Part shown: positions 27,219 to 36,346 of the stretch, piece by piece | Layout of the letters: every line of letters starts with the position of its first letter | How positions within the stretch are numbered: position 1 is the first letter of the stretch | Assembly (NCBI RefSeq): GCF_010119615.1 | Contig: NZ_QOVG01000007.1 | Span: 62,001 to 126,000 of the forward strand | Length of the DNA stretch: 64,000 nt | Source: Pseudoxanthomonas gei | GTDB lineage: Bacteria > Pseudomonadota > Gammaproteobacteria > Xanthomonadales > Xanthomonadaceae | Reading direction: 5' to 3' | Program-made: the position numbers and the translations under genes | Notes under the pieces: generated by a model | The model's input: the letters and a program-made list of their open reading frames with translations, nothing else | What the model was told of the DNA's origin: nothing | The model's database searches: none

Positions 27219-29561
27219 ATGACAAGAACATCCAAGCGGCAAGCTGGCTACCGGTTCCGGGTTCTGCTTTCGGCCATGCTGGCACTGGCCGTACCTTTGG
27301 CCTGCAATGCGATCGCCGGGCCCACGGGCTCGCCCGCCACGGCGACGGAAACGGGTTACTCACTGGTGCCTCTGCCGGCAAGCCTGCAGCCAGCCAAGGG
27401 CAGCTTCCGCATTTCCAGTACTACATCCCTGCTGGCCGAGGGCGATGCGGCCAGTGCAGTCGCCAGGCAGTTTGCCGATTACCTGCGGACGACACGCAAG
27501 CTTGAGGTGCCGCTATCGCGCCCCGGCAACACGGCAAAAGGCGGAGTGATCGAGTTCGTGATCGATGCAGGCATCGGCGGAGGCCCGGAGAGCTACCGGT
27601 TGGACGTAAACCCGCATCACGTCCGGGTGGCGGCAGCCGAGCCGCGCGGCCTGTTCTATGGCGCAGTGACGCTGTGGCAACTGGCGACGGCGAACCCGGA
27701 GGTGCCGATCACGATCCCCGCATTGCGCATCGAAGATGCACCACGCTTCGGCTGGCGCGGCCTGATGCTGGATTCGGCGCGCCACTTCCAGTCGGTGGGG
27801 GAGATCAAGCAGCTGCTCGATGCGATGGCGTTGCACAAGCTCAACACCTTCCACTGGCACCTTACCGACGACCAAGGCTGGCGCATCGAGATCAAGCGCT
27901 ATCCGAAACTGACCGAAGACGGCGGCTGCCGCATTCCCGCGGGCGATGGCGGCATTGGCGCCGACGGCAAGCCCAGGCCCTATTGCGGCTTCTACACGCA
28001 GGATCAGGTACGCGAGGTGGTGCGCTATGCCGCCGAACGCCACATCACCATCGTGCCCGAGATCAACGCACCGGGGCATGCACAGGCGGCGGTGTCGGCG
28101 TACCCGGAGCTCGGCGTCACCGGCAAGCAGCTTCCCGTGCTCAACGAATGGGGCGTCAACACCACCTTGTTCAACGTGGAGGAAAGCACCTTCCAGTTCC
28201 TGGAGAACGTGCTGGCTGAAGTGGTCGAGCTGTTTCCGGGCACCTACGTGCATGTCGGCGGCGACGAGGCGGTCAAGGACCAGTGGAAGGCTTCGGCACG
28301 CGTGCAGGAACGCATGCGCGAGCTAGGCGTTAAGGACGAGGCCGGCATGCAGAGCTACCTGGTCAAACGCATGGAGAAGTACCTGGTCGCACACAAACGC
28401 CGCCTGATCGGCTGGGACGAGATCCTGGAGGGCGGCCTGCCCGAGGAAGCCACGGTGATGTCGTGGCGCGGCATCGAAGGCGGCGTCACCGCAGCCGGCT
28501 TGGGCCACGACGTGGTCATGGCGCCCTCCTCGGAGCTGTATCTGGACTATCTGCAGACCGACTCCCCGAACGAGCCGCCCGGGCGTCCGGCGCTGATCCC
28601 GTTGCAGCAGGTATACGCCTTCGAGCCGATTCCGGCGGCGCTTCCCGCAGACCAGCGCGCGCACATCCTCGGCCTGCAGGCCAATGTGTGGACCGAGCAC
28701 ATGCGCAGCTACGGCCGGGTCCAGCATGCGATTTTTCCGCGGATCGCCGCGCTGGCCGAGACCGCCTGGTCGCCACGTCAGAAAAAGGACTGGGCCGGAT
28801 TCCGCGCCCGCCTGGCGGCACAGTTGCAGCGCTATCGCCTGCTGGGCATCGACTACGCGCAAACGCCGTTCGAGGTACGCAGCGTGGTCAGCGACCAGCC
28901 CCAGGGCAAGGCGCTGGTCACCTTGTCCAATCCCCTGGGTTATCCGCAGATGCGTTACACCATCGATGGCGGCGCACCTTCCGCGCGATCGGCTGCGTAC
29001 AAGGCGCCTTTCGAAGTGAAGCTGCCGGCCGAACTGCGTGCGGCGGTCTTCGTGCAGGGGCTACCGCTGGTCCCCGCGCAAGCACGCAAGCTGGATGTTT
29101 CGTCGCTGCTGAGCCGCAGCGACGAGGAACTGGCCATGTGCACCGGCGCGCTGACGCTGCGCCTGGAAGACGACGGTCCGCTGGAAGGAGAACGCGCCCT
29201 CTTCAACGTCGACATCTTCAATCCGTGCTGGCTGTGGAAAGCGGCCGGACTGGATGGCATCGCCCGCATCGAAGTGCGGGCAGGCCGCATGCCCTATTAC
29301 TTCCAGCTTGCCCATGACGAACCGGCGCGCAAGTTCAAGCCGGCGCGCACGCCGCATGGCGAACTGGAAATCCGCGCGGGCTGCGCAGGTGCCGTGCTCG
29401 CAAGCGTGCCTTTGCCGGCCGCCACCGATGCCGATGGATTCGTGATCCTGGGAGCCATGCTGAAACCATCGCCGGGCAAGCAGGACCTGTGCGTGTTCTT
29501 CACCGGTGACACCCGTCCGACAATGTGGGTGCTGGACCGGTTGACCCTGCAACCCCGGTAA
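27219..29561 (+). CDS. Beta-N-acetylhexosaminidase, GH20
   Basis: Exported exo-glycosidase releasing GlcNAc from chitooligosaccharides or glycans. It has 780 residues: signal peptide (about 1-35), GH20b N-terminal domain, then the catalytic (beta/alpha)8 barrel starting RFGWRGLMLDSARHF with FHWHLTDDQGW, and the substrate-assisted pair D349-E350 in VHVGGDEAVK. A C-terminal Fn3-like piece (MRYTIDGGAPS) and a further domain of about 150 residues (ending CVFFTGDTRPTMWVLDRL) that could bind carbohydrate follow. The ATG at 27219 begins a normal signal peptide. Last gene of the rightward nag arm, preceded by a terminator. Confidence 0.94.
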   Translation: MTRTSKRQAGYRFRVLLSAMLALAVPLACNAIAGPTGSPATATETGYSLVPLPASLQPAKGSFRISSTTSLLAEGDAASAVARQFADYLRTTRKLEVPLSRPGNTAKGGVIEFVIDAGIGGGPESYRLDVNPHHVRVAAAEPRGLFYGAVTLWQLATANPEVPITIPALRIEDAPRFGWRGLMLDSARHFQSVGEIKQLLDAMALHKLNTFHWHLTDDQGWRIEIKRYPKLTEDGGCRIPAGDGGIGADGKPRPYCGFYTQDQVREVVRYAAERHITIVPEINAPGHAQAAVSAYPELGVTGKQLPVLNEWGVNTTLFNVEESTFQFLENVLAEVVELFPGTYVHVGGDEAVKDQWKASARVQERMRELGVKDEAGMQSYLVKRMEKYLVAHKRRLIGWDEILEGGLPEEATVMSWRGIEGGVTAAGLGHDVVMAPSSELYLDYLQTDSPNEPPGRPALIPLQQVYAFEPIPAALPADQRAHILGLQANVWTEHMRSYGRVQHAIFPRIAALAETAWSPRQKKDWAGFRARLAAQLQRYRLLGIDYAQTPFEVRSVVSDQPQGKALVTLSNPLGYPQMRYTIDGGAPSARSAAYKAPFEVKLPAELRAAVFVQGLPLVPAQARKLDVSSLLSRSDEELAMCTGALTLRLEDDGPLEGERALFNVDIFNPCWLWKAAGLDGIARIEVRAGRMPYYFQLAHDEPARKFKPARTPHGELEIRAGCAGAVLASVPLPAATDADGFVILGAMLKPSPGKQDLCVFFTGDTRPTMWVLDRLTLQPR

Positions 29562-29566
29562 TCAGC

Positions 29567-29589
29567 AGGCGCGGGCCTCGCCCGCGCCT
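29567..29589. terminator. GC hairpin between convergent hexosaminidase and VanZ genes
   Basis: AGGCGCGGGC (29567-29576), CTC loop, GCCCGCGCCT (29580-29589): a perfect 10-bp stem overlapping the VanZ stop codon. No T-run on either side, so efficiency as a terminator is uncertain. Confidence 0.4.
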
Positions 29590-29989
29590 ACCCGGGCAGG
29601 CGCTGCTCGATGCGCAGCAACAGGTCGCGCCATGGCGTCAACGCCATGGCCATGCCAAGCGCCACGCCCAGCGAGTTGAACAGCGCATCGACTGGATCGG
29701 CCGACCGGTAAGCCGTCATCCCCTGCGCGAACTCGATGGCGATTCCCAGCACCACCAGCGCCGCGGCGGCCTGCCACAGCAGGCGGCCGCGATACAACTG
29801 CACCGCCGCCGCCGACAAGCTGAAATATCCCAGCAGGTGCTCGACCTTGTCGCTGTTTTCAGGCAACGGCGGCAACCCGTCCAGCGGCACCAGGCAGATC
29901 ACGACCAACGCCACTACCGCCAGTGACCACAGCCCCACCCACACTCGCGGCCACCGCAGCGGCTTGAGGCCCGTGCTCACAACCGCCAT
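29588..29989 (-). CDS. VanZ-like membrane protein
   Basis: 133 residues with four hydrophobic helices and the VanZ-family features DKVEHLLGYFSLSAA (about 46-60) and a Glu/Asp-rich FAQGMTAYRSADPVDALFNSLG. VanZ gives low-level teicoplanin resistance in enterococci; roles of chromosomal homologues are unknown. Its 5' end overlaps the 3' end of the methyltransferase gene by 13 nt, so the two are co-transcribed and probably coupled. Confidence 0.82.
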   Translation of the reverse strand: MAVVSTGLKPLRWPRVWVGLWSLAVVALVVICLVPLDGLPPLPENSDKVEHLLGYFSLSAAAVQLYRGRLLWQAAAALVVLGIAIEFAQGMTAYRSADPVDALFNSLGVALGMAMALTPWRDLLLRIEQRLPG

Positions 29990-31158
29990 GACAGGTCACC
30001 GGCCAGGAAGGACGCGCCCAATTCGACATCGCGCGCGAACCCCATCACCTGGAAGCGCTCGCCCATTTCGCTGGGCAGGGTCAAGGTCTTGGCCTCGTTG
30101 CGCAGCTTCTGCAACTGGATCTCGCTGGCCCGCGACTCGGCGTCCTCCAGCAATTGCGGCAGGCCGTTGCCGAGCAGGAAGCTGGACTGGTTGCAATAAC
30201 CGGCCAGGTCGAAGCCGGCCTGCGTGCCCGCCTCGGCCAGCGCGGTGAAATCAACCGATGCGGTGAGGTCCTGCAAGCCCGGCCACCGGTAGGCATCGTT
30301 GTGGACCAGATGGCGGTAGAACGCGCGCAGCGTGCCGTTGTCGCGCTGGGGCAGGTAGAACTCGCGGCGCGGGTAACCATAATCGACGAACAGCATCGCG
30401 CCGGCGTCCAGCCCGCCCATCACCGCCTGGATCCAGTACGGCAGTTGCGGCAGGATCTCGGAGCGATAGCCATCGGGGAAGGTGTAGCCCAGCGTTCGCT
30501 CTAGATGGCGCACGGCAGCGGCCAGCAAGGGATCGGCGGGCCGGTCAGTGCGGAGGAAGTGGCCTTGCCCATCCAGCGCTACATGTTCCTCGAAGACTTC
30601 GCCTTCGTGCAGGGTGAAGCGCGAGGTCGGCAACGCATCGATCACCTCGTTGGCGAACAGCACGCCGTTCCACGCCGGTTCGGGCGGGCCATCCAGCCAT
30701 TCGACCAGGTCGAACACCGGCGGAATCAATCCGCGACCCAGCCGCTCACGCTGGCGTTCACGCAGGTCCGCACTGGGTTCCAGGATCGCGTACCGCGCGG
30801 GCAGCGCATCCATCGCCAGCAGGCGCTTGAGCATGACCTCGGCGAAGGCGCCACTGCCGCCGCCAATTTCCACGAACTCCGCTTCAGGCCCCAGCTGCCG
30901 CAATACCGGCGCCACTGCCTCGGCCATGCAACCGGCAAACAACGGGCCGAGCTCGGGTGCGGTGACGAAATCACCGGCAGCGCCGAACTTGGTGCTGCCG
31001 GCGCTGTAATAACCCAGGCCCGGTGCGTACAGGCAGCGCTCCATGAAGCGCGAGAACGGCAGCGTGCCACCGGAAGCGGCGATTTCTTCACCAATCAGGG
31101 ACGTCAGGGCGTCGCTGTGGCGGGCTGCATCGGGATCGGGAAGGGGAAGTTCGGGCAT
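29977..31158 (-). CDS. SAM-dependent methyltransferase, MidA/NDUFAF7 family (DUF185)
   Basis: Cytoplasmic class I methyltransferase of 393 residues. The N-terminus has the family phrase GGTLPFSRFMERCLYAPGLGYY and GDFVTAPELGPLFA; the SAM site is EFVEIGGGSGAFAEVMLKRL. Later conserved elements are LFANEVIDALP and MLFVDYGYPRREFY. Mitochondrial members methylate an arginine of complex I NDUFS2; bacterial substrates are not settled. The ATG at 31158 is 117 nt from the divergent Anbu start. Confidence 0.9.
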   Translation of the reverse strand: MPELPLPDPDAARHSDALTSLIGEEIAASGGTLPFSRFMERCLYAPGLGYYSAGSTKFGAAGDFVTAPELGPLFAGCMAEAVAPVLRQLGPEAEFVEIGGGSGAFAEVMLKRLLAMDALPARYAILEPSADLRERQRERLGRGLIPPVFDLVEWLDGPPEPAWNGVLFANEVIDALPTSRFTLHEGEVFEEHVALDGQGHFLRTDRPADPLLAAAVRHLERTLGYTFPDGYRSEILPQLPYWIQAVMGGLDAGAMLFVDYGYPRREFYLPQRDNGTLRAFYRHLVHNDAYRWPGLQDLTASVDFTALAEAGTQAGFDLAGYCNQSSFLLGNGLPQLLEDAESRASEIQLQKLRNEAKTLTLPSEMGERFQVMGFARDVELGASFLAGDLSWRL

Positions 31159-31275
31159 CGGACGATGGCGGGGAGCGGGTGCGCCATCTTACGCGTCGGC
31201 CATGCGCGCTAGCCAAGCACAGGTGGCCCGCATAGAATCGTTGGTGCACAGCACAATGGCAGTACAAACAGCCAC

Positions 31276-32112
31276 ATGACCTATTGCGTCGGCATAGAAA
31301 CGGACGAAGGCCTGGTCTTCGCGGCGGATACGCGCACCAGCGCTTCCTTCGACGACGTGCGGGTGTACCGCAAGATGCACATCTTCGAGTACCCGGGCGA
31401 CCGGGTCTTCGTGATCATGTCGGCCGGCAACCTGGCCACGACCCAGCTCACCATTTCGCGGCTGATGCACGACGCCGAAGATGCCAGGTCGACGCGCAGC
31501 CTGCGCACGTTCACGCACCTGTACGAAGTGGCTGAATACGTGGGCGAAGTACTGGTCGCCAGCCAGATCAGGATGAAGGACGAGGCGCAGCAGAGCGGGG
31601 TCAGCGTGCAATCCACCCTGATCCTGGGCGGTCAGATCGACGGCGAGCGCCCCGGCCTGTACATGATCTATCCCTTGGGCAACTGCATCGCCACCTCGCC
31701 CGAAACTCCCTATCTGCAGATTGGCGAATCCAAGTACGGAAAGCCGATCCTGGATCGCATCCTGCGCCCGCAGACCACGCTGGAGGATGCGGCGCGCTGC
31801 GCGCTGGTGTCTCTGGATTCCACCATCCGTTCGAACCTGTCGGTCGGCCTGCCGATCGACATCGCCCTGATCCGTGCCGGCGACCTCAAGGTCACCCAGA
31901 AGATGCGCATGGAAAGCGACACACCGCTGTATTCGGAAATCCACGAAACCTGGTCGCGCAAGCTCGAGGCCGCCGTGCACAGCCTGCCGCGCTTTCCATG
32001 GGAGCCGGCGCGTGCCGAGGAGGAGCAGGCCTCTTCATCGGTCCCGGCGCTGCCGCCGCGGCGGGTCGCGCCCAGGCCGGACCCCGGCGATGCGTCGGGG
32101 CAACAGCAGTAG
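31276..32112 (+). CDS. Anbu proteasome-like peptidase
   Basis: 278 residues, N-terminal nucleophile hydrolase of the Anbu (ancestral beta subunit) family. MTYCVG exposes Thr as residue 1 after Met removal; LVFAADTRTSASFDD gives Asp17 and YRKMHIF gives the Lys of the proteasome triad. VLVASQIRMKDEAQQSG and LQIGESKYGKPILDR are Anbu-typical. The last 40 residues are Pro/Glu/Arg-rich and disordered-looking. Anbu rings are open helical assemblies; peptidase activity has been hard to show. Most anbu genes sit with an alpha-E protein, a transglutaminase-like protease and an ATP-grasp gene; none of these is present here. Confidence 0.9.
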   Translation: MTYCVGIETDEGLVFAADTRTSASFDDVRVYRKMHIFEYPGDRVFVIMSAGNLATTQLTISRLMHDAEDARSTRSLRTFTHLYEVAEYVGEVLVASQIRMKDEAQQSGVSVQSTLILGGQIDGERPGLYMIYPLGNCIATSPETPYLQIGESKYGKPILDRILRPQTTLEDAARCALVSLDSTIRSNLSVGLPIDIALIRAGDLKVTQKMRMESDTPLYSEIHETWSRKLEAAVHSLPRFPWEPARAEEEQASSSVPALPPRRVAPRPDPGDASGQQQ

Positions 32113-32136
32113 CCGACAGGCTTCGGCGCCAACCGG

Positions 32137-32760
32137 TCACGACAACGGCAATGCGGTCTGCATCGGGTCGATGCTGCCTTCACCGCGCGCGATCTTCTTG
32201 TACTCGGCGCGACTGACCGACACGTAGCGCTCGTTGCCGCCGATTTCCACCTGCGGCCCGTCCTGCACCGCACGCCCCTGCTCGTCCACGCGCACAGTCA
32301 TCGTGGCTTTCTTTCCCGAGTGGCAGATGGTCTTGATTTCGGTCAGCTCGTCGGCCCAGGCCAGCAGGTACTGGCTGCCTTCGAACAGTTCGCCACGAAA
32401 GTCGGTGCGCAATCCGTAACACAGCACCGGGATGCGCAAGTTGTCCACCACCTCGCTGAGTTGCCAGACCTGTGCGCGCGACAGGAACTGGGCTTCGTCC
32501 ACCAGCACGCAATCAAGCTTACCGTGACTGGCGATATCGGCATGGACCAGGTGCTCCAGGTCGGTGCCGCGCTCGAAGGCGATGCCCTCGGCGCTCAATC
32601 CGATCCGCGAAGCCACCACGCCGCTGCCGGCGCGATGATCCAGCTTGGGCGTCAGTATCGCCACCCGCATGCCGCGCTCGCTGTAGTTGTGCGCCGACTG
32701 CAGCAAGGTTGTGGTCTTGCCGGCGTTCATCGCCGAATAATAGAAATAGAGCTTGGCCAT
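32137..32760 (-). CDS. tdk: Thymidine kinase, with degraded zinc site
   Basis: Phosphorylates thymidine in the salvage pathway. It has 207 residues, type II TK: P-loop SAMNAGKTT (9-17), SRIGLSA, catalytic Glu89 in [31 protein letters not shown] and the lasso loop [12 protein letters not shown]. coli Tdk binds zinc with Cys145, Cys147, Cys182 and His185; here the matching positions are Cys146, Ser148, Ser183 and Glu186, so three of four ligands are gone. The fold motifs otherwise are intact, so it is likely active without zinc. Convergent with anbu. Confidence 0.95.
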   Translation of the reverse strand: MAKLYFYYSAMNAGKTTTLLQSAHNYSERGMRVAILTPKLDHRAGSGVVASRIGLSAEGIAFERGTDLEHLVHADIASHGKLDCVLVDEAQFLSRAQVWQLSEVVDNLRIPVLCYGLRTDFRGELFEGSQYLLAWADELTEIKTICHSGKKATMTVRVDEQGRAVQDGPQVEIGGNERYVSVSRAEYKKIARGEGSIDPMQTALPLS

Positions 32761-32876
32761 CCGGCGATTCTATCGCCGAGCCGTCGGCCGGTCACCGTCG
32801 CTGGCAGCCCTCATCTTCTGCCTGGCACGAGCCAGGCACGACAATGCAGCTCCTTGCGCCACATCCAAGAACATGC

Positions 32877-33674
32877 TCATGGCGGATCCTTGGCCGCAGG
32901 CGCTGGCTTGTCCGCGCTCTCGAGTTCGCCAACCTGGACCTTGCCCTTGCGTGCCCCGGGGGCATCCCATACCTCGTCCTGCCACTTGAAATATTCCTCT
33001 GCACGCCAGTACTTGGGCGCGTAGTACTCGTCGCCGCGTATGGTCATGCCGCTACCCGCGTCGGGGCCGGTAAACGGGATGATCTGCAGGTTGCCCACGA
33101 AGCCGACGCGGCTGCCGGAGGTCATGCGCTGCTTGCGCAGGATTTTGGCCATGCGCGGCTTGGCCGCCGCGTCGCCGTATTCCACCAGCAGCGACTGCCC
33201 GCGCGCGATCGCGTCGCGCTGTTCTGCTTCCGACAATGTCCCCCAGTACTGTTCGCGCTTGATCACGAAATTGGAATAGAAGCGCTCGGCAGCCAGGTCC
33301 ATCCATGCGTAGCCCAGTGCACGATCCTGCGGCACGCCAATGCCCTTCCAGTGCATCTCGGCGATCATCGCCTGCGCCGGCTTGTCGGCATAGCGCGCCG
33401 AACGCAGGAAGTACTGCATGGCCTCGTCGTAGCGCTTGTTGGTGTAGGCGTGCAGGGCCTCGCGCCGCCAGCGCAAGTCCGGATGCGCCGACAGGAAGCC
33501 TTCCGTCATCACATTGGCCGGGATTCCCGCTTCGCCGACGTAATTACCTTGCCTGGGACGCTCCATCGGCTGTTCCAGCTCGGCCTTGAAGGGAGGCGGT
33601 GCCTCGGCCACTCCGGCAAGCACCGGCCCCGAGGCCATTGCCAACGCCAGCAGCGTGAATTGATGAAGCTTCAT
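32877..33674 (-). CDS. Exported Sel1-like/TPR-like protein of unknown function
   Basis: 265 residues with a signal peptide (1-20, PVLA-G). One or two Sel1-like helical pairs are visible: NKRYDEAMQYFLRSARYADKP, and AMIAEMHWKGIGVPQDRALG followed by a WMDLA element. The C-terminal third has a distinct segment (GFVGNLQIIPF...GMTIRGDEYYAPKYW) I do not recognise. It is likely a periplasmic scaffold or adaptor. It stands alone, divergent from rep and following tdk on the same strand after 116 nt. Confidence 0.75.
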   Translation of the reverse strand: MKLHQFTLLALAMASGPVLAGVAEAPPPFKAELEQPMERPRQGNYVGEAGIPANVMTEGFLSAHPDLRWRREALHAYTNKRYDEAMQYFLRSARYADKPAQAMIAEMHWKGIGVPQDRALGYAWMDLAAERFYSNFVIKREQYWGTLSEAEQRDAIARGQSLLVEYGDAAAKPRMAKILRKQRMTSGSRVGFVGNLQIIPFTGPDAGSGMTIRGDEYYAPKYWRAEEYFKWQDEVWDAPGARKGKVQVGELESADKPAPAAKDPP

Positions 33675-33844
33675 ACGGAGTTCCTTTCGTCATGTGGCAG
33701 TCATTACCGGGCCCCGTTCCATGGGCGTAACCAGGAGTACGTCGGCGGGCGGCAGTTCGTCGCCGCGTGCTCCTTGTGGGGCGAAGCTTAGGCGGGTACT
33801 TCACCCAATGTCTGTAAACTGATGGCATATACGACGGCTCCTGC

Positions 33845-35830
33845 ATGAACTCCCTCAACTCTCCCCAACGCGACGCAGTCAGGCACTGCGAAGGTCCCCT
33901 GCTGGTCCTCGCAGGCGCGGGCAGCGGCAAGACCCGCGTCATCATCGAAAAGATCGCGCACCTGGTCACTTCGGGCCGCGTACCGGCCAAGCGCATCGCC
34001 GCGATCACCTTCACCAACAAGGCCGCCAAGGAAATGCGCGAGCGCCTGGGCAAGCGCCTGAGGGGCGATGCCGCCGAAGGTCTGACCCTGTGCACCTTCC
34101 ATGCGTTGGGGTTGAAGTTCCTGCAGATCGAGCATGCCTCGGTAGGCCTCAAGCGCGGCTTCTCCATCTTCGATGCCGACGACAGCAATGCCCAGATCAA
34201 GGACCTGATGCCAGGCGCCAAGAATGACGCGATCGAGGCGGCCAAGAACCTGATCTCGCGGGCCAAGAATGCGGGGCTCTCGCCAGAGGAAGCACTGGCT
34301 GCCTCAAAAACGACACGCGAGCTGGAAGCGGCCAAGTTGTACGCGCGCTACCAGGCGCGGCTGGCCACGTTCAATGCGGTGGATTTCGACGACCTGATCC
34401 GCCTGCCGGTGCAGGTGCTGGAAAACGACCATGAGATCGCCCTGGCCTGGCGCGAGCGCATCGGCTACCTGCTGGTGGACGAGTGCCAGGACACCAACGA
34501 CGCCCAGTACCGGCTGTTGAAGATGCTGGCCGGCCCGCGCGGTGATTTCACCTGCGTGGGCGACGACGACCAGAGCATCTATGCCTGGCGCGGCGCCAAC
34601 CCGGACAACCTGCTGCAGATGGCGCAGGACTATCCGGCCCTGCAGGTGATCAAGCTGGAGCAGAACTACCGCTGCAGCAACCGCGTGCTGCGCGCGGCCA
34701 ATACGCTGATCGCCAACAATCCGCACGAACACCCCAAGAAGCTGTGGAGCGACCAGCCCGACGGCGACCGCATCCGCGTGTGGGAATGCCGCGACAACGA
34801 GCACGAAGCCGAGAAGGTCGCCGCCGAGATTTCCTACCTGCATGTGGCGCGCGACGCGGCGTGGAGTGATTTCTGCATCCTGTTCCGCGGGAACCACCAG
34901 TCGCGGCCGCTGGAAAAGGCGATGCAGCTGCTGCGCATCCCCTACCACCTCACCGGTGGCACCGCCTTCCTGGAACGCCAGGAAGTGAAGGACGCCCTGT
35001 CGTGGCTGCGCCTGGTGGTCAATCCGGACGACGACGCCGCCTTCCTGCGCGCGGTGCAATCGCCCAAGCGCGAAGTCGGTGCGACTTCGCTGGCCAAGTT
35101 GGCGGAAATGGCCCAGCACGCGCAGTTGCCGATGTCGCGCGCCGCCGAGTCGATGGGCGCACTGAAAGCCCTCACGCCACGCGCGGCCAACGGGCTGAGC
35201 GCTTTCGTAGATATCCTGCGCGACCTGCGCACGCAATCTGCGCAACTGTCGGCGGCCGACCTGGTGCGCCGCCTGGCCGAACGTTCGGGCTTGCTGGCCG
35301 AACTGCGCGCGCAATGCAAGGACGATGCCTCGTTCGCGCGCCGCCGCGCCAACCTGGATGAACTGGCCGACTGGTTCGAGCACACCAGCGGCAACGAGCG
35401 CCGCGGCAACGCCGGCGACCTGGCCGCGCAACTGGCGTTGCTCTCGCGCAACGACAAGGACGATGGCGGCAACCAGGTGCGGCTGATGAGCCTGCATGCG
35501 GCCAAGGGCCTGGAATTCCGCTACGTCTTCATCATCGGTTGCGAGGACGGCACCCTGCCGCATGAGATGAGCCTGGAGGAAGGCAACCTGGCCGAGGAGC
35601 GCCGGCTGATGTACGTGGGTATCACCCGCGCCAAGCAGGGCCTGTACCTCAGTCACAGCCGCGAAACGCGCCGCTTCGGCGATCGCCTCAGGCTCAAGCC
35701 CAGCCGCTTCCTGGATGAACTGCCGCAGGCGGAGCTGCAACGCGACGGCGCCGACCCCGAGTTGGACGCAGCCAGCAAGAAGGAACGCGCCAGCGCCGGT
35801 CTGGCGGCGATCCAGGCCCTGTTCGACTGA
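33845..35830 (+). CDS. rep: ATP-dependent DNA helicase Rep
   Basis: 3'-5' superfamily 1A helicase that assists replication forks. It has 661 residues: Q motif LNSPQRDAV, Walker A AGAGSGKT (residues 22-29), motif Ia TFTNKAAKEM, Walker B LLVDECQDTN, motif III GDDDQSIYAWRGA, motif IV LEQNYRCS, motif V LMSLHAAKGLEF, motif VI EERRLMYVGITRAK. The absence of the longer C-terminal Tudor tail and the closeness to Rep motifs favour Rep over UvrD or PcrA. ATG at 33845 gives the expected N-terminus. Confidence 0.95.
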   Translation: MNSLNSPQRDAVRHCEGPLLVLAGAGSGKTRVIIEKIAHLVTSGRVPAKRIAAITFTNKAAKEMRERLGKRLRGDAAEGLTLCTFHALGLKFLQIEHASVGLKRGFSIFDADDSNAQIKDLMPGAKNDAIEAAKNLISRAKNAGLSPEEALAASKTTRELEAAKLYARYQARLATFNAVDFDDLIRLPVQVLENDHEIALAWRERIGYLLVDECQDTNDAQYRLLKMLAGPRGDFTCVGDDDQSIYAWRGANPDNLLQMAQDYPALQVIKLEQNYRCSNRVLRAANTLIANNPHEHPKKLWSDQPDGDRIRVWECRDNEHEAEKVAAEISYLHVARDAAWSDFCILFRGNHQSRPLEKAMQLLRIPYHLTGGTAFLERQEVKDALSWLRLVVNPDDDAAFLRAVQSPKREVGATSLAKLAEMAQHAQLPMSRAAESMGALKALTPRAANGLSAFVDILRDLRTQSAQLSAADLVRRLAERSGLLAELRAQCKDDASFARRRANLDELADWFEHTSGNERRGNAGDLAAQLALLSRNDKDDGGNQVRLMSLHAAKGLEFRYVFIIGCEDGTLPHEMSLEEGNLAEERRLMYVGITRAKQGLYLSHSRETRRFGDRLRLKPSRFLDELPQAELQRDGADPELDAASKKERASAGLAAIQALFD

Positions 35831-35951
35831 GCACGGCCTGATCCTCGTTGCGGCTCTGATGGCGCGTCGTGCGTCGGTTTTCATGGGCCGATACGGCCCG
35901 CCACCATCGCTGCGTTACGCTGGACGCCCTCGTTGACCGCGCGCGAATCCC

Positions 35952-36338
35952 ATGACCCGATCCAGTCCTGCCTGGTTGCTGATCGCCTTCCTCATCGCTT
36001 TTGTCGGCGTGGGTTTCCGCTACTGGCAGATTCCGTACCCGCAGGTCTCGTTGCCCGAATCCCTGTACGGGCCGGGCCTGGTTGCCGTAGGCGTGGTCGC
36101 GATGCTGGCGCGCGCGTTCGGGATCGCGCGGTTCTGGAAAGTGTGGCTGTCGATCGCCGCCAGTATTCCGTGCGCCGTGCTGGCGCGCCTGCTGGTGGAA
36201 AGCTCCACCCATCCCGGCGCCAACGACCTGTGGCCGGCGGACCTGGCCGTGGCGGCCGGCACCGGCCTGGCGGTTGCGCTTGCCGGCACGCTGCTGGGCA
36301 GCCTGTTCCTGCTACGCAGCAGCAGGCGACCGGCCTGA
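35952..36338 (+). CDS. Small integral membrane protein of unknown function
   Basis: 128 residues with four hydrophobic segments (about 8-24, 42-56, 63-82, 97-119) and a short basic C-terminus (RSSRRPA). GC and codon use match its neighbours, which supports a real gene. No family recognised. It lies 121 nt after rep and converges on yceH with 8 nt between the stops. Confidence 0.65.
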   Translation: MTRSSPAWLLIAFLIAFVGVGFRYWQIPYPQVSLPESLYGPGLVAVGVVAMLARAFGIARFWKVWLSIAASIPCAVLARLLVESSTHPGANDLWPADLAVAAGTGLAVALAGTLLGSLFLLRSSRRPA

Positions 36339-36346
36339 GGCTGGAC

